This document shows positions 49,744-57,369 of a DNA stretch of 64,000 bases, piece by piece. A program made the position numbers and the translations under genes. The notes under the pieces were generated by a model. It made no database searches, was not told the DNA's origin, and saw nothing but the letters and a program-made list of their open reading frames with translations. How positions within the stretch are numbered: the first letter of the stretch is position 1; the number at the start of each line of letters is the position of its first letter. The DNA comes from Panopea generosa. Lineage: Eukaryota > Mollusca > Bivalvia > Adapedonta > Hiatellidae. The stretch lies in assembly GCA_029582155.1 (NCBI GenBank), contig CM055899.1, positions 81,003,556-81,067,555 on the forward strand, read 5' to 3'.

Positions 49744-49856
49744 ATATAATAAAAATAATAATGAAAAAATAATAGTAATAATAGTAATAATAATAATGAA
49801 AAATAATAATATTAATAGTAATAGTAATAATATTAATAATAATAATTTGATACTAA

Positions 49857-49896
<40 letters not shown>

Positions 49897-50062
49897 AAAT
49901 GTGTGTCATAAAAGCAACTTAAATATTTTTTTTATATTTCCTTTATACTGCACAGCGATTATAAATGTCAACATCTGGTATCCTTCAATATAAAATATTA
50001 CCTTGTACATCTCCAATACCGAACACTGCTAAAAGCGTAATAGCAACACTTATGGCAAACAT
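33162..50062 (-). CDS. Secreted VWA plus two chitin-binding domain protein, Pif/BMSP-like (whole gene, three coding exons)
   Basis: Joining 50062-50002, 46678-46037 and 33529-33162 on the minus strand gives 1071 coding bases, or 356 residues and a stop. All junctions have GT-AG borders and both introns are phase 1. Order in the product: signal peptide (1 to about 19), von Willebrand A domain (about 27-222), short linker, and two peritrophin-A type chitin-binding domains with six cysteines each (247-297 and 303-353). VWA plus chitin-binding type 2 is the plan of mollusc shell-matrix proteins such as Pif and BMSP, which are secreted by the mantle and organise chitin and mineral. Shell-matrix function here is inference from architecture. 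The product is much shorter than full-length Pif, lacks a laminin-G-like part and has one VWA. Intron 1 is 3.3 kb; intron 2 is 12.5 kb and filled with nested retrotransposons. An additional short exon inside the introns cannot be excluded. Confidence 0.75.
33819..37168 (+). CDS. Gag-pol polyprotein of the outer Ty3/gypsy element, N-terminal part
   Basis: Open from 33819 (preceded by TGA at 33816) without an ATG, so the product is 5'-truncated. Counting codon 1 at 33882: gag remnant to about 170; zinc knuckle CNYCKRKNHFAIVC at 187-200, with further cysteines just upstream; aspartic protease LIDTGAS (Asp 257); reverse transcriptase with Asp 475 (KLDLSNAYHQ) and LSDD (Asp 537 and 538); RNase H (Asp 684); integrase zinc site His 894, His 897, Cys 927, Cys 930; and integrase core Asp 959, Asp 1014, Glu 1050 with 35 residues between the last two. 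All catalytic residues are present and no internal stop was seen. The fragment ends inside the integrase C-terminal region (SPFEA), where the inner element inserted. The active-site LSDD in place of the more usual YxDD/FxDD is a small oddity. Confidence 0.85.
37164..37168. repeat. Target-site duplication, left copy (GAGGC)
   Basis: GAGGC directly precedes the 5' LTR and is repeated directly after the 3' LTR at 44802-44806. Five bases is typical of Ty3/gypsy integrases. Confidence 0.85.
37497..37504 (+). promoter_or_regulatory. TATA box in the LTR
   Basis: CTATAAAA sits about 330 bp into the LTR and is followed by the short tandem repeat expected to lie in the RNA leader. The same motif is in the 3' LTR at 44061-44068. 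The assignment is by motif only. Confidence 0.5.
37594..37653 (+). repeat. 16-bp tandem repeat within the LTR
   Basis: CCATCCAGGATCTAAG repeats about 3.7 times; the last copy changes to GGATATTAG. The same number of units is present in the 3' LTR (44158-44217), which fits recent copying of one LTR from the other. Confidence 0.85.
38240..38257 (+). promoter_or_regulatory. Candidate primer-binding site
   Basis: TGGTTTTCAGAGTAGTGG begins two bases after the 5' LTR end. A TGG start at this place is what pairing with a tRNA 3' CCA end requires. The tRNA species is not identified. Confidence 0.45.
38897..43501 (+). CDS. Gag-pol polyprotein of the Gmr1-like element (gag-PR-INT-RT-RH)
   Basis: A single frame of 1534 codons starting at the first ATG (ACAATGTCT). 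Residues about 30-145 are a charged coiled coil rich in E, K and R. Residues about 160-326 are gag capsid; 226-326 resembles a SCAN domain. Zinc knuckle CRHCNGNHASHEC is at 382-394, followed by a Gly/Arg-rich stretch. The protease motif is RDTGCT (Asp 497), with Cys where Ala or Ser is usual. Integrase comes next: zinc site His 684, His 691, Cys 721, Cys 724; core Asp 754, Asp 814, Glu 850 (35 residues between the last two). Reverse transcriptase follows with Asp 1207 (KLDLSKGYWQ) and FVDD (Asp 1269 and 1270), then RNase H with Asp 1419, Glu 1458 and Asp 1485 near the C terminus. All key residues are present and no break was seen. Gag and pol share one frame, so no frameshift is needed. Confidence 0.92.
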   Translation: MSITMTSIKDLTEMGKELGYAGEELRTFVKDEQAREREFRIKERELAKQERDEESRLAKEKLEADKDRLELESRLATEKLELEGRLAKEKRDDESRLVREKQALEHERFETDGRLAKANAMMEREQKEYEHKLALELEAAKAHSKDSKIEEKGSYSGKLKGSKLPYFDADHDNMDSYLLRFERYAELQEWTKAKWAVHLSALLRGKALDVFSRLPSVDALDYDKLKDALLKRFELTEEGFRKRFRACLPEKGESFIQFISRSRNYLDRWLELGKVAQTYQGLIDFLLRDQLFNVCSRDLFLFLKERKLTSVDEMATQADQFAEARGGAHNVVSKDRTFRDRQGNDHSHKQKGQSGNYRGGGSSMGTRGGSNSGNIGRPFIRCRHCNGNHASHECRKAVNVSAVVDNFSDHSRVDNNGGSRNQGFNNPWNFGRSRGGQNRGRGRGRGSNSPVIKTESSSCCVKAEGAMAKIGTCLFPYANLPTADGRVNGTDVTVMRDTGCTGVVVRRSLVTDDQLVGKQAPCMLLNKSVEHVPIARIDVDTPFFNGTTEALCMDDPMYDITIGNIEGSVLPVMSDFRSSISNAVETRAQVQKQAQAYRKLKVPAAIGDISKAEFIEAQTQDESLEPYKVKAKDGVVKKYKGSGSCKFVHKNRLLYREFEDSGSRQFHQLVVPTQYRTTVLKVAHESIMGGHLGVKKTSDRVLAEFYWPGVSGDVTRYCRSCDVCQRTVPKGRVTKVHLGQMPLIDIPFKRVAVDIVGPIFPVSDRKNRYILTMVDYATRYPEAVALPSIETERVAEALVDIFSRLGVPEEMLTDCGSQFTSELMAEVSRLLSLRQIMTTPYHPMCNGLVERFNGTLKQMLRRMCTERPKDWDKYLNALLFAFREVPQESLGFSPFELLYGRSVRGPMRILREMWADEVDSDEVKTTYQYVLDLKEKLEETCKIAQSQLVKASTKYKRYYDQKARARKFKIGDQVLLLLPTDNNKLLLQWKGPFYVTGIVNTMDYRIEINGKLKTFHANMLKEYISRTDNVQQGLLTVVNVAVIEDSEEDSSEDTSPMYFPTSVGRETAADVDISDMLSVEQQREVGSLLSEFSDVLSEKPGQTDGVQHDIVLTSGEPIRIKGYPIPFHSRSIVDEEVKDMLKLGVIEPSNAPFSSPVVLIKKKDGSIRFCIDFRQINKRTIFDAEPMPNIEEVFSKLAGYSYFSKLDLSKGYWQVPLSDRAKEMTSFETSEGLFKFKVMPFGLVNAPATFCRLMRKVLKDLSNSDSFVDDILVFTTTFDDHINALRNLLERLRRFKLTAKPSKCHIGYADIECLGHVVGRDQKLKPNPDKVKAIQEAPRPETKKQVRSFLGLAGFYRKFIPNFSAIAAPLSDLTKKGQPNSITWGESQERAFVSLKGSLVKTPILKLPELDQEFILRTDASDIGVGAVLLQEQDGCSLPVAYASRKLLPRECNYSVIERECLAVVWGVSKFHRYVFGKEFVLETDHQPLAYMNKAKVANSRLMRWALTLQPYRMKIKAIRGKDNIGADYLSRRT
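43502..43732 (+). promoter_or_regulatory. 3' untranslated part and polypurine tract
   Basis: A short AT-rich region follows the stop codon and ends with AAGTGGGGAGATGT directly before the 3' LTR. The GTGGGGAGA core is a plausible plus-strand primer of the Ty3 type. Confidence 0.6.
43733..44801 (+). repeat. 3' LTR of the Gmr1-like element, 1069 bp
   Basis: The same start, end, length, TATA box (44061-44068) and internal 16-bp repeat as the 5' LTR. No difference was noticed when the two were read side by side. Confidence 0.92.
44802..44806. repeat. Target-site duplication, right copy (GAGGC)
   Basis: Repeats the GAGGC found before the 5' LTR at 37164-37168 and is in the same codon frame of the outer element. 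Confidence 0.85.
44802..45389 (+). CDS. Gag-pol of the outer Ty3/gypsy element, C-terminal part
   Basis: Continues the integrase of the outer element after the nested insertion, in frame, to the TGA at 45387-45389. It encodes the integrase C-terminal region, including a basic stretch (KEYADKKRRV) and a GSHVLLKQRK motif of the kind seen in the GPY/F-type C-terminal module, then a Ser/Pro-rich tail. Together with the N-terminal part the frame has no defect other than the insertion and the missing 5' end. Confidence 0.8.
   Translation, partial: EALTGRKMSIGLPHIPKKESIPVSARMRQNDTLSKSRMKEYADKKRRVLPSSLSPGSHVLLKQRKVNKLTPPYNPDPYTVVQKHGSMITAERNGHCVTRNSSFFRPVNVGPSFFEAEEENDYTRKGDGDSPPVENRSSRSPSPGPGQNEHDLCDPGITSEQVKLSPSSSTVTVAPRRNPSRNAGMPQRYKDFVVK
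45390..45785 (+). other. 3' untranslated region of the outer element
   Basis: AT-rich DNA between the pol stop and the putative LTR. It ends with a purine-rich GGTTGGGAGGAA, a plausible polypurine tract. The 85-codon frame at 45626-45883 is not considered a gene. Confidence 0.5.
45786..45932 (+). repeat. Putative short 3' LTR of the outer Ty3/gypsy element
   Basis: It starts TGTTGTGTTTATTAAG just after the purine tract and ends CCCCAAGAACA, so it has TGT...ACA termini over 147 bp. AATAAA is present near 45884. With the 5' LTR missing there is no second copy to confirm the limits. Confidence 0.5.
46037..46678 (-). CDS. Coding exon 2: von Willebrand factor A domain
   Basis: Bounded on the minus strand by acceptor TTGTTATTTTAG and donor GTAAGT. 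It encodes residues 22-234. The strand order CRGTADVIFAIPGS, VNVGLILYG, then a KIGVMFTYDGVPADD segment and GVVMYAVGKG follows a VWA fold. The metal-site motif DxSxS expected after the first strand is not intact (AIPGSE instead), so metal-dependent ligand binding may be lost. The ending SADNCFP leads into the chitin-binding exon. Confidence 0.8.
46737..46872. mobile_element. MITE of the Tc1/mariner type with TA duplication
   Basis: It starts CAGTAGAACTCCG and ends with the near-exact inverse CGAAGTTCCACTG, each flanked by TA (46735-46736 and 46873-46874). The interior has no coding capacity. Ends of CAGT...ACTG with TA duplication are typical of Tc1/mariner-mobilised short elements. Confidence 0.65.
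46875..48204. other. Intron 1 interior, no exon seen
   Basis: AT-rich, with a short CAT/CAA/GAC triplet-rich patch at about 46985-47045. The plus-strand frame at 47674-47877 has no domain. Confidence 0.4.
48205..48248. repeat. (ATT)n microsatellite
   Basis: About 14 uninterrupted ATT units in intron 1 of the VWA/chitin-binding gene. Confidence 0.9.
48249..48924. other. Intron 1 interior, no exon seen
   Basis: AT-rich; no recognised repeat or exon. Confidence 0.4.
48925..49035 (-). mobile_element. SINE family C, tail fragment
   Basis: Read on the minus strand it matches the family C body: AAGGACAGTGGTGTTACTCA, ATTCATTCTGAGGTCTTC and an AATCTGGATATATATA end. The tRNA head is missing. Confidence 0.6.
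49036..49704. other. Intron 1 interior, no exon seen
   Basis: No exon or named repeat. A G-rich patch (GGGTGTGAGGGGTGG and GGTGGGGTCGGGG) lies around 49318-49391. Confidence 0.4.
49705..49897. repeat. Compound AAT/ATT microsatellite with inverted halves
   Basis: (AAT)n at 49705-49741, imperfect AAT/AGT repeats to about 49847, then (ATT)n at about 49859-49897. The first and last tracts are complementary and could fold back on each other. Confidence 0.85.
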
Positions 50063-50080
50063 CTTGACTTCGTGATTTTT
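50002..50080 (-). CDS. Coding exon 1: start codon and signal peptide
   Basis: ATG is at 50062-50060, followed by MFAISVAITLLAVFGIGDVQ, a clear signal peptide: short N-terminal part, hydrophobic core, then polar residues. The donor CAAG|GTAAT lies at 50002/50001, phase 1, and joins in frame to exon 2 (G split codon, then QCRGTAD). An acceptor-like TTGTTTTCATTTCAG ends at 50081, so the exon probably has 18 bases of 5' UTR preceded by a 5' UTR intron. Confidence 0.75.
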
Positions 50081-50679
50081 CTGAAATGAAAACAACGGTA
50101 CAACGTGAATAGCGCAGATATTGTCACAATGTCTATTGATACACTAATCTAATTAATAAAGCCGGTCAGTCAAACACTCGAACAGTATCAAATATCAGAG
50201 AATGTAAGCAACTGATTGAGATGCTATGATCGCTTGCGTATTCAGCAAAATTGCGCGAAATCTGGTTTTCAAATATGTTAACTTCCATACCTCTCAGAAA
50301 TAAAAATAAAATTTCTTTCTTTGCGCAATTTCTATCAAATTATGTTTAAAATTGCTGACACAAAACTTATAATTACAAAATTTGTATACTGCAACTTAAA
50401 AATCAACGAAAGTACTAGATTTGTTTTTATTTCAAACTGCAATATTTTAAAGTCATTTTGCATGTTTGAAATGTGTATAAAACTTCTAAGGTTGCACACA
50501 CCTTACATTTTACAATGATATAAAAGACGTCAGTTGCCTGTAAAATTTGACCCTGAATTCTTAATGTGCTAAATTATAACTGAATTTCTTCGCATGTTAT
50601 TTTATAAATATTTATTAGAGAGGTGCACGTTTCCTATCCTTCTCTGGAAGTCCTTTGAAATATATACTACTTTATTTTA
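50081..50679. other. Probable 5' UTR intron, first part
   Basis: AT-rich, no exon seen; the 65-codon plus-strand frame has no domain. Confidence 0.35.
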
Positions 50680-50840
50680 GCTCGATTACGAAATATGTTT
50701 TGTTCATCCGTCTCGAAATCCCTTTTCTTGGAAAACCGGTACTTGACGTTGCTTGAGAAAGCCCATCGGGTCGAGTTTTGGCTCGAACCCGCGACCTCTG
50801 ACTTTTGTATCATGTCTCTATCCGAAACAAAACTGCATCG
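50680..50840 (-). mobile_element. tRNA-derived SINE, minus strand
   Basis: Minus-strand GAGGTCGCGGGTTCGAGCC (about 50781-50800) is a strong B-box match, followed by a body containing CGATGGGCTTTCTCAAGCAA and GTACCGGTTTTCCAAGAAAA. Not one of the other families in the window. Confidence 0.6.
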
Positions 50841-51332
50841 CACCAATTCATAGGAGAAACATAAAAATAATAATTTCCACAAGCAACACACTTGTATTCT
50901 ACAAGTAGTTTATCCGTTTATGAATGACATATGCCTATTAACGTAAACTGTTTGTATTCAAATAAAATAGTATGTTGTGTTTCGTTTTACTAAAAAATTT
51001 AAAACTCACTATTAAGATTAAGCCTTTTCTTTATAGTATAAAAACGTTCATTTCTCTAAATAATTACAGCGGAAACGGAAATCGTACAGCGAGTTCACTT
51101 GATGTATTATTTAGTAAAGATATTTCAAGATAGTTTTATGATTCTGTTTCTTTATATATAATAACAATAATATCTACCATATATTTTTCAAAGTAATAAT
51201 TCCAAAGTTAATTCGTTTCATAAACTATATCACATAATTATATTACAAACACTAAAGTTTGTTTCTAAATCTAACAAATGGATAAAAAGTAAAAGTTTAT
51301 TTATTAAAAACTTTACAAAGATAGCTCCTTAC

Positions 51333-51500
51333 CAAATAAACTTGTAGAAATAATCCGTGCTCGCGTTTTCGAGTTATTCACCAACTGAGTGAGGTATCTT
51401 TTTAACCAGGCGACTAAATCAAGTAACAATGCCACTTTCGTATCGCAATAAAAGACACGCACTACCGTTTTATAGTCATGGTGTCTAATAAAATACAATA
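51333..51500 (-). promoter_or_regulatory. Candidate first non-coding exon and promoter region of the VWA/chitin-binding gene
   Basis: On the minus strand, TACAAGTTTATTTG|GTAAGG offers a good donor at 51333/51332 that could pair with the acceptor before exon 1. The upstream limit and promoter are not defined; this rests on one splice-like motif. Confidence 0.25.
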
Positions 51501-52046
51501 ATTACACATATTTAGGACAATTATAACACTAACTTAATAAAACACATGTCCGCACATGCGCACTAGGCATGACGCATATCACATGACTTGTCGGTCACCT
51601 GCAATAAACCTGTAAATCACGCGGCTGTGGTGGTATATTTATTAATTAAAGTAGGGTATGATCATGAATAATCAGTAATTAGTAAAGACATTCACCTGTT
51701 TATTGGCACTGATCAATTGAGTTATACCTGACGGTGTGTCATTCATTTGCTGTCTCAGTGCTACGTAGCGATCATTTTGGTGCTTTATTTTTAATTACTT
51801 AAAATTCTATCCAGCTATCTTCGGTTACCGTTAAACCCTCTTTCGGATATAATTAACAATGAGTATTTAACAGTACTTTTTATAAAAATACGTGAAGTGT
51901 AAAGGACACCTGTTATAATGATAAAGAGACTCGAATGCAGTGTTGATAAATGTTCAATTAACAATCCTTTTAAAAAATTATATGAATGTGCCGTGCACAA
52001 ATAGACATTTCAATACATGTGTATACACATTACAATAGGGTCTGTG
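51501..52046. other. No gene seen
   Basis: AT-rich; may include upstream regulatory DNA of the minus-strand gene, but no specific site was recognised. Confidence 0.35.
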
Positions 52047-52189
52047 GCAACCCTGAGTGTAACAAAAACCCTTAGTGTAACAATTGTTACCATAAGTGTA
52101 ACAAAAACCATTAGTGTAACACTTGTTACCATTAATGTAACAAAAACCCTTGGTGTTACTCTAAGAGTTTTTGTTACATTAAGGGTTGC
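52047..52189. mobile_element. MITE-like element with 23-bp inverted ends and internal tandem units
   Basis: The left end GCAACCCTGAGTGTAACAAA is inverted at the right end (52167-52189) with two mismatches over 23 bases. The interior consists of about 39-bp units built on AGTGTAACAAAAACC and AGTGTAACA(A/C)TTGTTACCAT, the latter itself a small palindrome. Confidence 0.6.
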
Positions 52190-52261
52190 GTCAAATGCCC
52201 TTCATGGCTGAGTACTTTAAGGCGCCGTCTAAAGATCACATGCTTCTAACCGCTGTGGTCG

Positions 52262-52497
52262 TCACGAAGAGCCGATCCCGATTAGTTCAGTCGGTTACGC
52301 GTCTGTCTATCAATCCAGGGGTCGTGAGTTCAAATCCCCCGCCCGGCAACAGTCTCCTTGATGATTGATATACGACATTGTGTCTCATTATCATTCGTCT
52401 CTCACCATTGATTCAAGTGGGAAAGTTATCAGTTACTTGCGGAGATGGGGTGTGCTTGAATACTGGTTAACACCGGGAAACAGTGGTTAGATCACGG
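52262..52497 (+). mobile_element. SINE family B copy with the best-preserved tRNA head
   Basis: A box TAGTTCAGTCGGTT at 52283-52296 and B box GAGTTCAAATCC at 52325-52336, then the family body (TGATGATTGATATACGACA, TTACTTGCGGAGATGGGGTG, TACTGGTTAACA). The 3' tail is lost after GTGGTTAGATC. Confidence 0.8.
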
Positions 52498-54514
52498 ACG
52501 AGGGATTATGAGAAGGAGTAACTCAGTGAATTTGATACAAAAGCACCTGTTTAAAATATTGACGTCGGTTTTTGTTGAATACAATGTCATCTTTTTGCCC
52601 AGATATATCCAACCGCTATGCTTTGAAAAGCGCCCTTTTTTTTTAATAGTATCATGCTAAAATTTTCAAAATATGTCCCTTATACATTTATTTCAAATAC
52701 AATAACACTATTGTGCATTGTATAATTGATAAAAATAAGTTATGACAAAAGTCTACAAACTTTCTGATTCCCCCTCGTGTGTAGGTACTTATGCTGTATT
52801 GTACTAAGAGTGTACGGACTTTGTTTATATAAGTGTATGATTATGCTCTTTCAAAATAAACACGAATATTTACGTTGATACCAAATATGTAGGCTACTAT
52901 TGACATAACAGAGAAATGTTTCCTTAAATGGTAGAAACTGCTACTACTAATTTTGCTACCAAAACTACAACTACTAATGATAATGATAACTTATAAATGC
53001 TAATGATAACAATGTCAACACTAACAATAATAAAAAAAACACAATTATTCTAATAATGACAAATATGAAACGAAATGTATAATAATGATAGGGAATATAA
53101 GTGCAAGCATAGCATATTGTAAAACTAATTTGACGCTTTCTTACTCGGAGAACAGAATTTATGATGAAAGAAATAGTTTGTTCGAGAAGCTGATTTCTCC
53201 CGAAACAACCAATGAATAAACAATGAAGTATATGCCTGTCCGACAATTCATAGCAATTGAACGTTAAAACTGTGACGTCATTCAAGTTTTCAATTGAAGC
53301 AACTGATCAATTAACGTGCTCAAATGCAGCTTTACCAACATCGCTATTGAACGGAACCAATTGGGAAAACTCGGTACGTTCTACAGACAAGGAAAGAAAA
53401 CTAACATAGCCGGGTTAATGGATAGTAGTTATTTAGTATTTACTTTGTCAAGGACGTTTATAAGAAGGAGCCTACTTGTAGCGAACACCTGTCTTATTAT
53501 AGCATAATCATGGGCGTAGCGCGACACATTTTTGGAAGCTTCTTAAGGATTCGGTGTGCGGCGGGACATGTTAGCACAGATATGGCTTCTGGGGCTGCAC
53601 ACTTTTACACAAAGGACACACTGTTGCGTTATGCATGGAACCTATTTGTACTCCTCCTGTTTTATATTGCTTCTATCGACTTTTTAGCCCATTTATTAAG
53701 CAGCTACTTGCCTTGAACAGCTACATTTGCTATTTCCCATCTATATGCTTTCAGAGCATATTAACAAGTATAAAGAAACAGCCTGTCTTGGAAACAGCTA
53801 CTTTTTGCTCCCTTCCTTTAATTGCTGCTTAAGACAGGGTTGACTGTATTTGATTCGTAAAAATCGTGATTGCTTTTGTGACGATAAAAATCTTAAAATA
53901 TGTACAACCTATAGCTTAATATATTATAAACGAAGGTTCTGTCTTCAAACAAGTCTTAAATCAATTACTGTGTCATACCTGTGTAAAACGAACAAGTTTG
54001 ATAACAATAGAAGTTGACATTTGATTGACACGTTTCCCCATATAGCTGAAATAAGTGTGCCCTATGATGTATCATGTTTGTATGTTAATTAAATCATACA
54101 CGATAGTCACTAGATTGGGTCCCGAAGTAAATCTATACAACAACGTAGTTGCACTTGTCAAATAAGCTTTGTGATTTTCATAAAGCAACAACAAAAAAAC
54201 AAAATAAAAAAAAACGAACGCAATTTAAAATTTTAGCTTAAACTTAAAATACAGACCAAGAAATAAAGACTATTTAGAAGAAAAATCCGTACATAAATCG
54301 TTTTATTAAGTTGATCGTTATGGAGTTACTAATAAATGCTTTCATTCATTATATATTTATTTCCTAAATTAAATAATTTTATTGTCAAAATTTGATTTCA
54401 TGTCGATTCATATAAGAATATAAGCTACCGTTTTTAATGTTTCTTGTTATGCACTTTACCATTCTAAATGCAGGGCGATTGAACTTAGCGCCATTTTCAA
54501 CACATTTTAAGGTA
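52498..54514. other. No gene seen
   Basis: AT-rich with short chance frames. At 53690-53840 GCAGCTACTTGCCTTGAACA is followed by degenerate relatives (ACAGCTAC..TTTTGC), probably remnants of a dispersed repeat. Confidence 0.4.
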
Positions 54515-54690
54515 ATATATGGTATATCCAGTTTTATCGGTGGAGGAAGACCTCAGAACGAATCTGAATAGAACCACGGTTCTTCCACAAACAAATAGGT
54601 AAACACAGAAAACTCAGATAAAGATTTTTGAGCGAGCTGAACTCGAACCAACGACCTTAGCGCTGAAAGGTAAGTAATCCAGAGACGGTA
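54515..54690 (-). mobile_element. SINE family C, nearly complete copy
   Basis: Minus strand: tRNA-like TTAGCGCT..AAGGTCGTTGGTTCGAGTTC (B box), a short linker, then GGAAGAACCGTGGTTCTATT, CAGATTCGTTCTGAGGTCTT and an AAACTGGATATACC end. The body matches 32160-32312. Confidence 0.65.
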
Positions 54691-54859
54691 GTTGTATTGA
54701 AAGGAAGTTTTCCTAATTGACAAATCAATATAAATGGATAAGAGAATCAAATACAACTTTTGTGTATGGTGAAAAAAATAGATATATACGAGTATTTGTT
54801 GCTTTGGTTAAAACTTATTTATTTTTCATTGATCGTGACATTAGTTCTTAACACTTAGG

Positions 54860-55016
54860 CAAATCACGCTCGACATCTTTCTGGGTAGAACCAGTACTTA
54901 GCATATGGATAAAGTGTTTTGTTCTAGGACAGCACACAAAGCCGTGGCGGGAACTCGAACCCAGGACATCCGAGCATGAGTCCTATGCTCTAACATTGGA
55001 CCACGCACTCCAGTTC
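54860..55016 (-). mobile_element. tRNA-derived SINE, family D, copy 1
   Basis: Minus strand starts GGAGTGCGTGGTCCAATGTT with an A-box-like region, then TGTCCTGGGTTCGAGTTCCC (B box). The remainder aligns with 56845-56985: TTAGGCAAATCACGCTCGA and AACCAGTA..AGCATATG are shared. Confidence 0.7.
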
Positions 55017-55469
55017 ATTTGAATAAATAATATAATTTATTATTCCACGGTCATATCAGTGAATTTAAATAATTATACAAATATTAAGTCCGCGATCAAC
55101 GGCAGTATTAGGAAAAGGTTATATTTCGTTAATATTTTTACCAGGTTTGTTAAGTAGATGTATATTTTCGGAAGGGGAAATGTGCTCTACATCTGATGTG
55201 CGAGCATTCTGTCGTACCAATTTTATAATGAGTGACATTGTGTACCAATCAGACCAGTTCAAACATATTGTATCGGAATAAAGTCCATTGACAGTAGTGT
55301 TAACATATATACGTATTAAACGTCAAATACAACACATTAAATACTCATTATGTTCGTGCTGAATAATATTAGGCAATGTTAATGTTGTATATTAAATGTT
55401 TGCATTCGTTTCGTAACCCCTTCTTTGAATATATCTGGGATGTCACTCATTTACCATCAACCAGTGACT
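55017..55469. other. No gene seen
   Basis: AT-rich spacer. Confidence 0.4.
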
Positions 55470-55500
55470 TAGTGACTTAGTGACTTAGTGACTTAGTTAC
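55470..55500. repeat. 8-bp tandem repeat (GTGACTTA)
   Basis: About four uninterrupted copies of GTGACTTA. Confidence 0.85.
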
Positions 55501-55726
55501 ACAGGTCATGTGCCTCTGCATGAACGCGTACATGTAATTGATATGTTGATGTTGTTTTTTCTTCAGACGCGGATACGTTTTTAAATAAAAATGGAAAACA
55601 TTATACAACAAACTTATCATTTTGTCCTAATAAATATACGTTCCAGAATGCGACACACGCACGCACACACACTGGCGGGCATCCACTCAATTTTACCCGC
55701 AGTAAACGACCTGGTGTTTTTTTCTT

Positions 55727-55980
55727 TGAGTTTAGCAACGTTCGCTTTGCATGTGGAAGGTTGTGGATTCGATCTCCGACCCGGTCATACCGAATACTTG
55801 TAAAAAAAGTGGCAGATATTTCTTCGTTGGAGCTCATATAAGGAAAGTTCTAGGTCTATAATGTTACTTGTGGAGTGTTATACCATGTGTCTGAGGTATG
55901 ATACTCAAATGTTACAGGGCATAGAATACTGTTACACACAGTCGTGATGTGACTGAATAATGGTTTAAAGCAACGCTTTA
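55727..55980 (+). mobile_element. tRNA-derived SINE, family E
   Basis: B-box-like GTTGTGGATTCGATCTCCGA lies at about 55758-55778, preceded by a plausible tRNA half and followed by a non-tRNA body ending near TTTAAAGCAACGCTTTA. Only one copy was recognised here. Confidence 0.5.
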
Positions 55981-55987
55981 CACACAC

Positions 55988-56120
55988 ACAATACAATGCA
56001 TACAATACAGTGCAATGTAATGCAATTCATTGCGAAGCAATGCTATGCAAAATGAAATACAATACAATGCAATATAATCCAATACAATGCAAAATGCAAT
56101 ACAATGCACTGAAATGAAAC
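55988..56120. repeat. Degenerate ACAATGCAAT-type simple repeat
   Basis: Irregular units such as ACAATACAATGCA, GCAATGTAATGCA and AATGCAATACAATGC fill the stretch. Confidence 0.8.
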
Positions 56121-56844
56121 AAAGTACAGAAAAGTACATCAATTCGTCGTAAACTTAAACCACAAGTTATCTTGATGTCCATCCAAATCGATCCAAACTT
56201 GGCTCGAAGCATGCAAATGAAATTGTTCTTGAACTACAATAATATACAACGTCAGTTAAAATTTGAACATACAACAAAGAAAATGTCGAATTGACTTAGG
56301 CTGACTTTTATCATTAAGTTATATTGTGAAACGCCGATCTGTACTGTCAGTGCAGTCCATTGCAGTCCAGTGCAATTAAACTTAAATATATTAATAACTT
56401 ACTTTAAGACTCTGTGTGCTATGTGTTTAAGCAAAATGTGTCCAAGCCTTCATCGTCGCATACCACACCGACAGAATAATTACTTGACGGACAGTTATAT
56501 TATCCCTGTAAATCAGCTGTTGTACATACACTTTAAATCAAATTAATTACCCACAATTCTGAGTCGTCAAAATACGGGATTTGGCACTTAAGTTAAGTAT
56601 GTGACGGTCATCTGTCATGTTCCTTTCTCTTTCTGGTTAGAAATATACATCCGGGTCCAGGTCGACTTCATGAGCACCATATCACGCCTATTGCGGTGTT
56701 TGGTTTATGACGGTTATACTTTGGTGTGCGTGAAAGTTTAGAGATTAAAGAAATGGTCCAAATTATTAAGTAACTTAATTATCATAGCTGTTAAGTTTTA
56801 AAGCTATCCATTTTGCATCGATTGTGAAACAACTCTTACAACTT
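56121..56844. other. No gene seen
   Basis: AT-rich, no exon or named repeat. Confidence 0.4.
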
Positions 56845-56985
56845 AGACAAATCACGCTCGAAAGTCTTCCTTGATTGAACCAGTATAAAGCATATGTAGA
56901 TAAAGTGTCTTGCTCAAGAACACAGCACATGGCCGTGGTCGAGGATCCGGGCCCTGATGTTCTACCAATGAACCATAGTGTTCAA
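56845..56985 (-). mobile_element. tRNA-derived SINE, family D, copy 2
   Basis: Aligns with 54860-55016 over most of its length, with the B box decayed (GGCCCGGATCCTCG on the minus strand). Confidence 0.65.
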
Positions 56986-57275
56986 CGAACAGTTGTAGTA
57001 AAAAGTATGACTTAAGAATCAAATATGTATTTATACCTAAGCAAACCATTAATAAATGAATGTGTTGAACGCGACAATAGCTGCAGAAATATATATTTTT
57101 GCACAACATTTTAAAAACGGTTGATCAAATTTAATTAATGATAGTTATATTTTGTGTTTAAATTAAGTTCTCAACATTAAAACTCCTTTTTAACATTGTG
57201 CGATTTACAGTTTTTACAAAACGATTTAAAAGTCAAAGACTGTTCCGAAACTTCACTTCCGATTTTTATATAATA

Positions 57276-57276
<1 letters not shown>

Positions 57277-57369
<93 letters not shown>

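Larger units (their letters stand above)
46679..50001 (-). other. Intron 1 of the VWA/chitin-binding gene
   Basis: 3.3 kb, GT-AG, phase 1. It holds a MITE with TA duplication 58 bp from the exon 2 border, a SINE C tail and long AAT/ATT microsatellites. Confidence 0.65.

Noticed and set aside
53510..53716. 68-codon frame with a hydrophobic C-terminal segment
   Set aside because: No splice context, no homology recognised, and it overlaps another unrelated frame and a repeat remnant.
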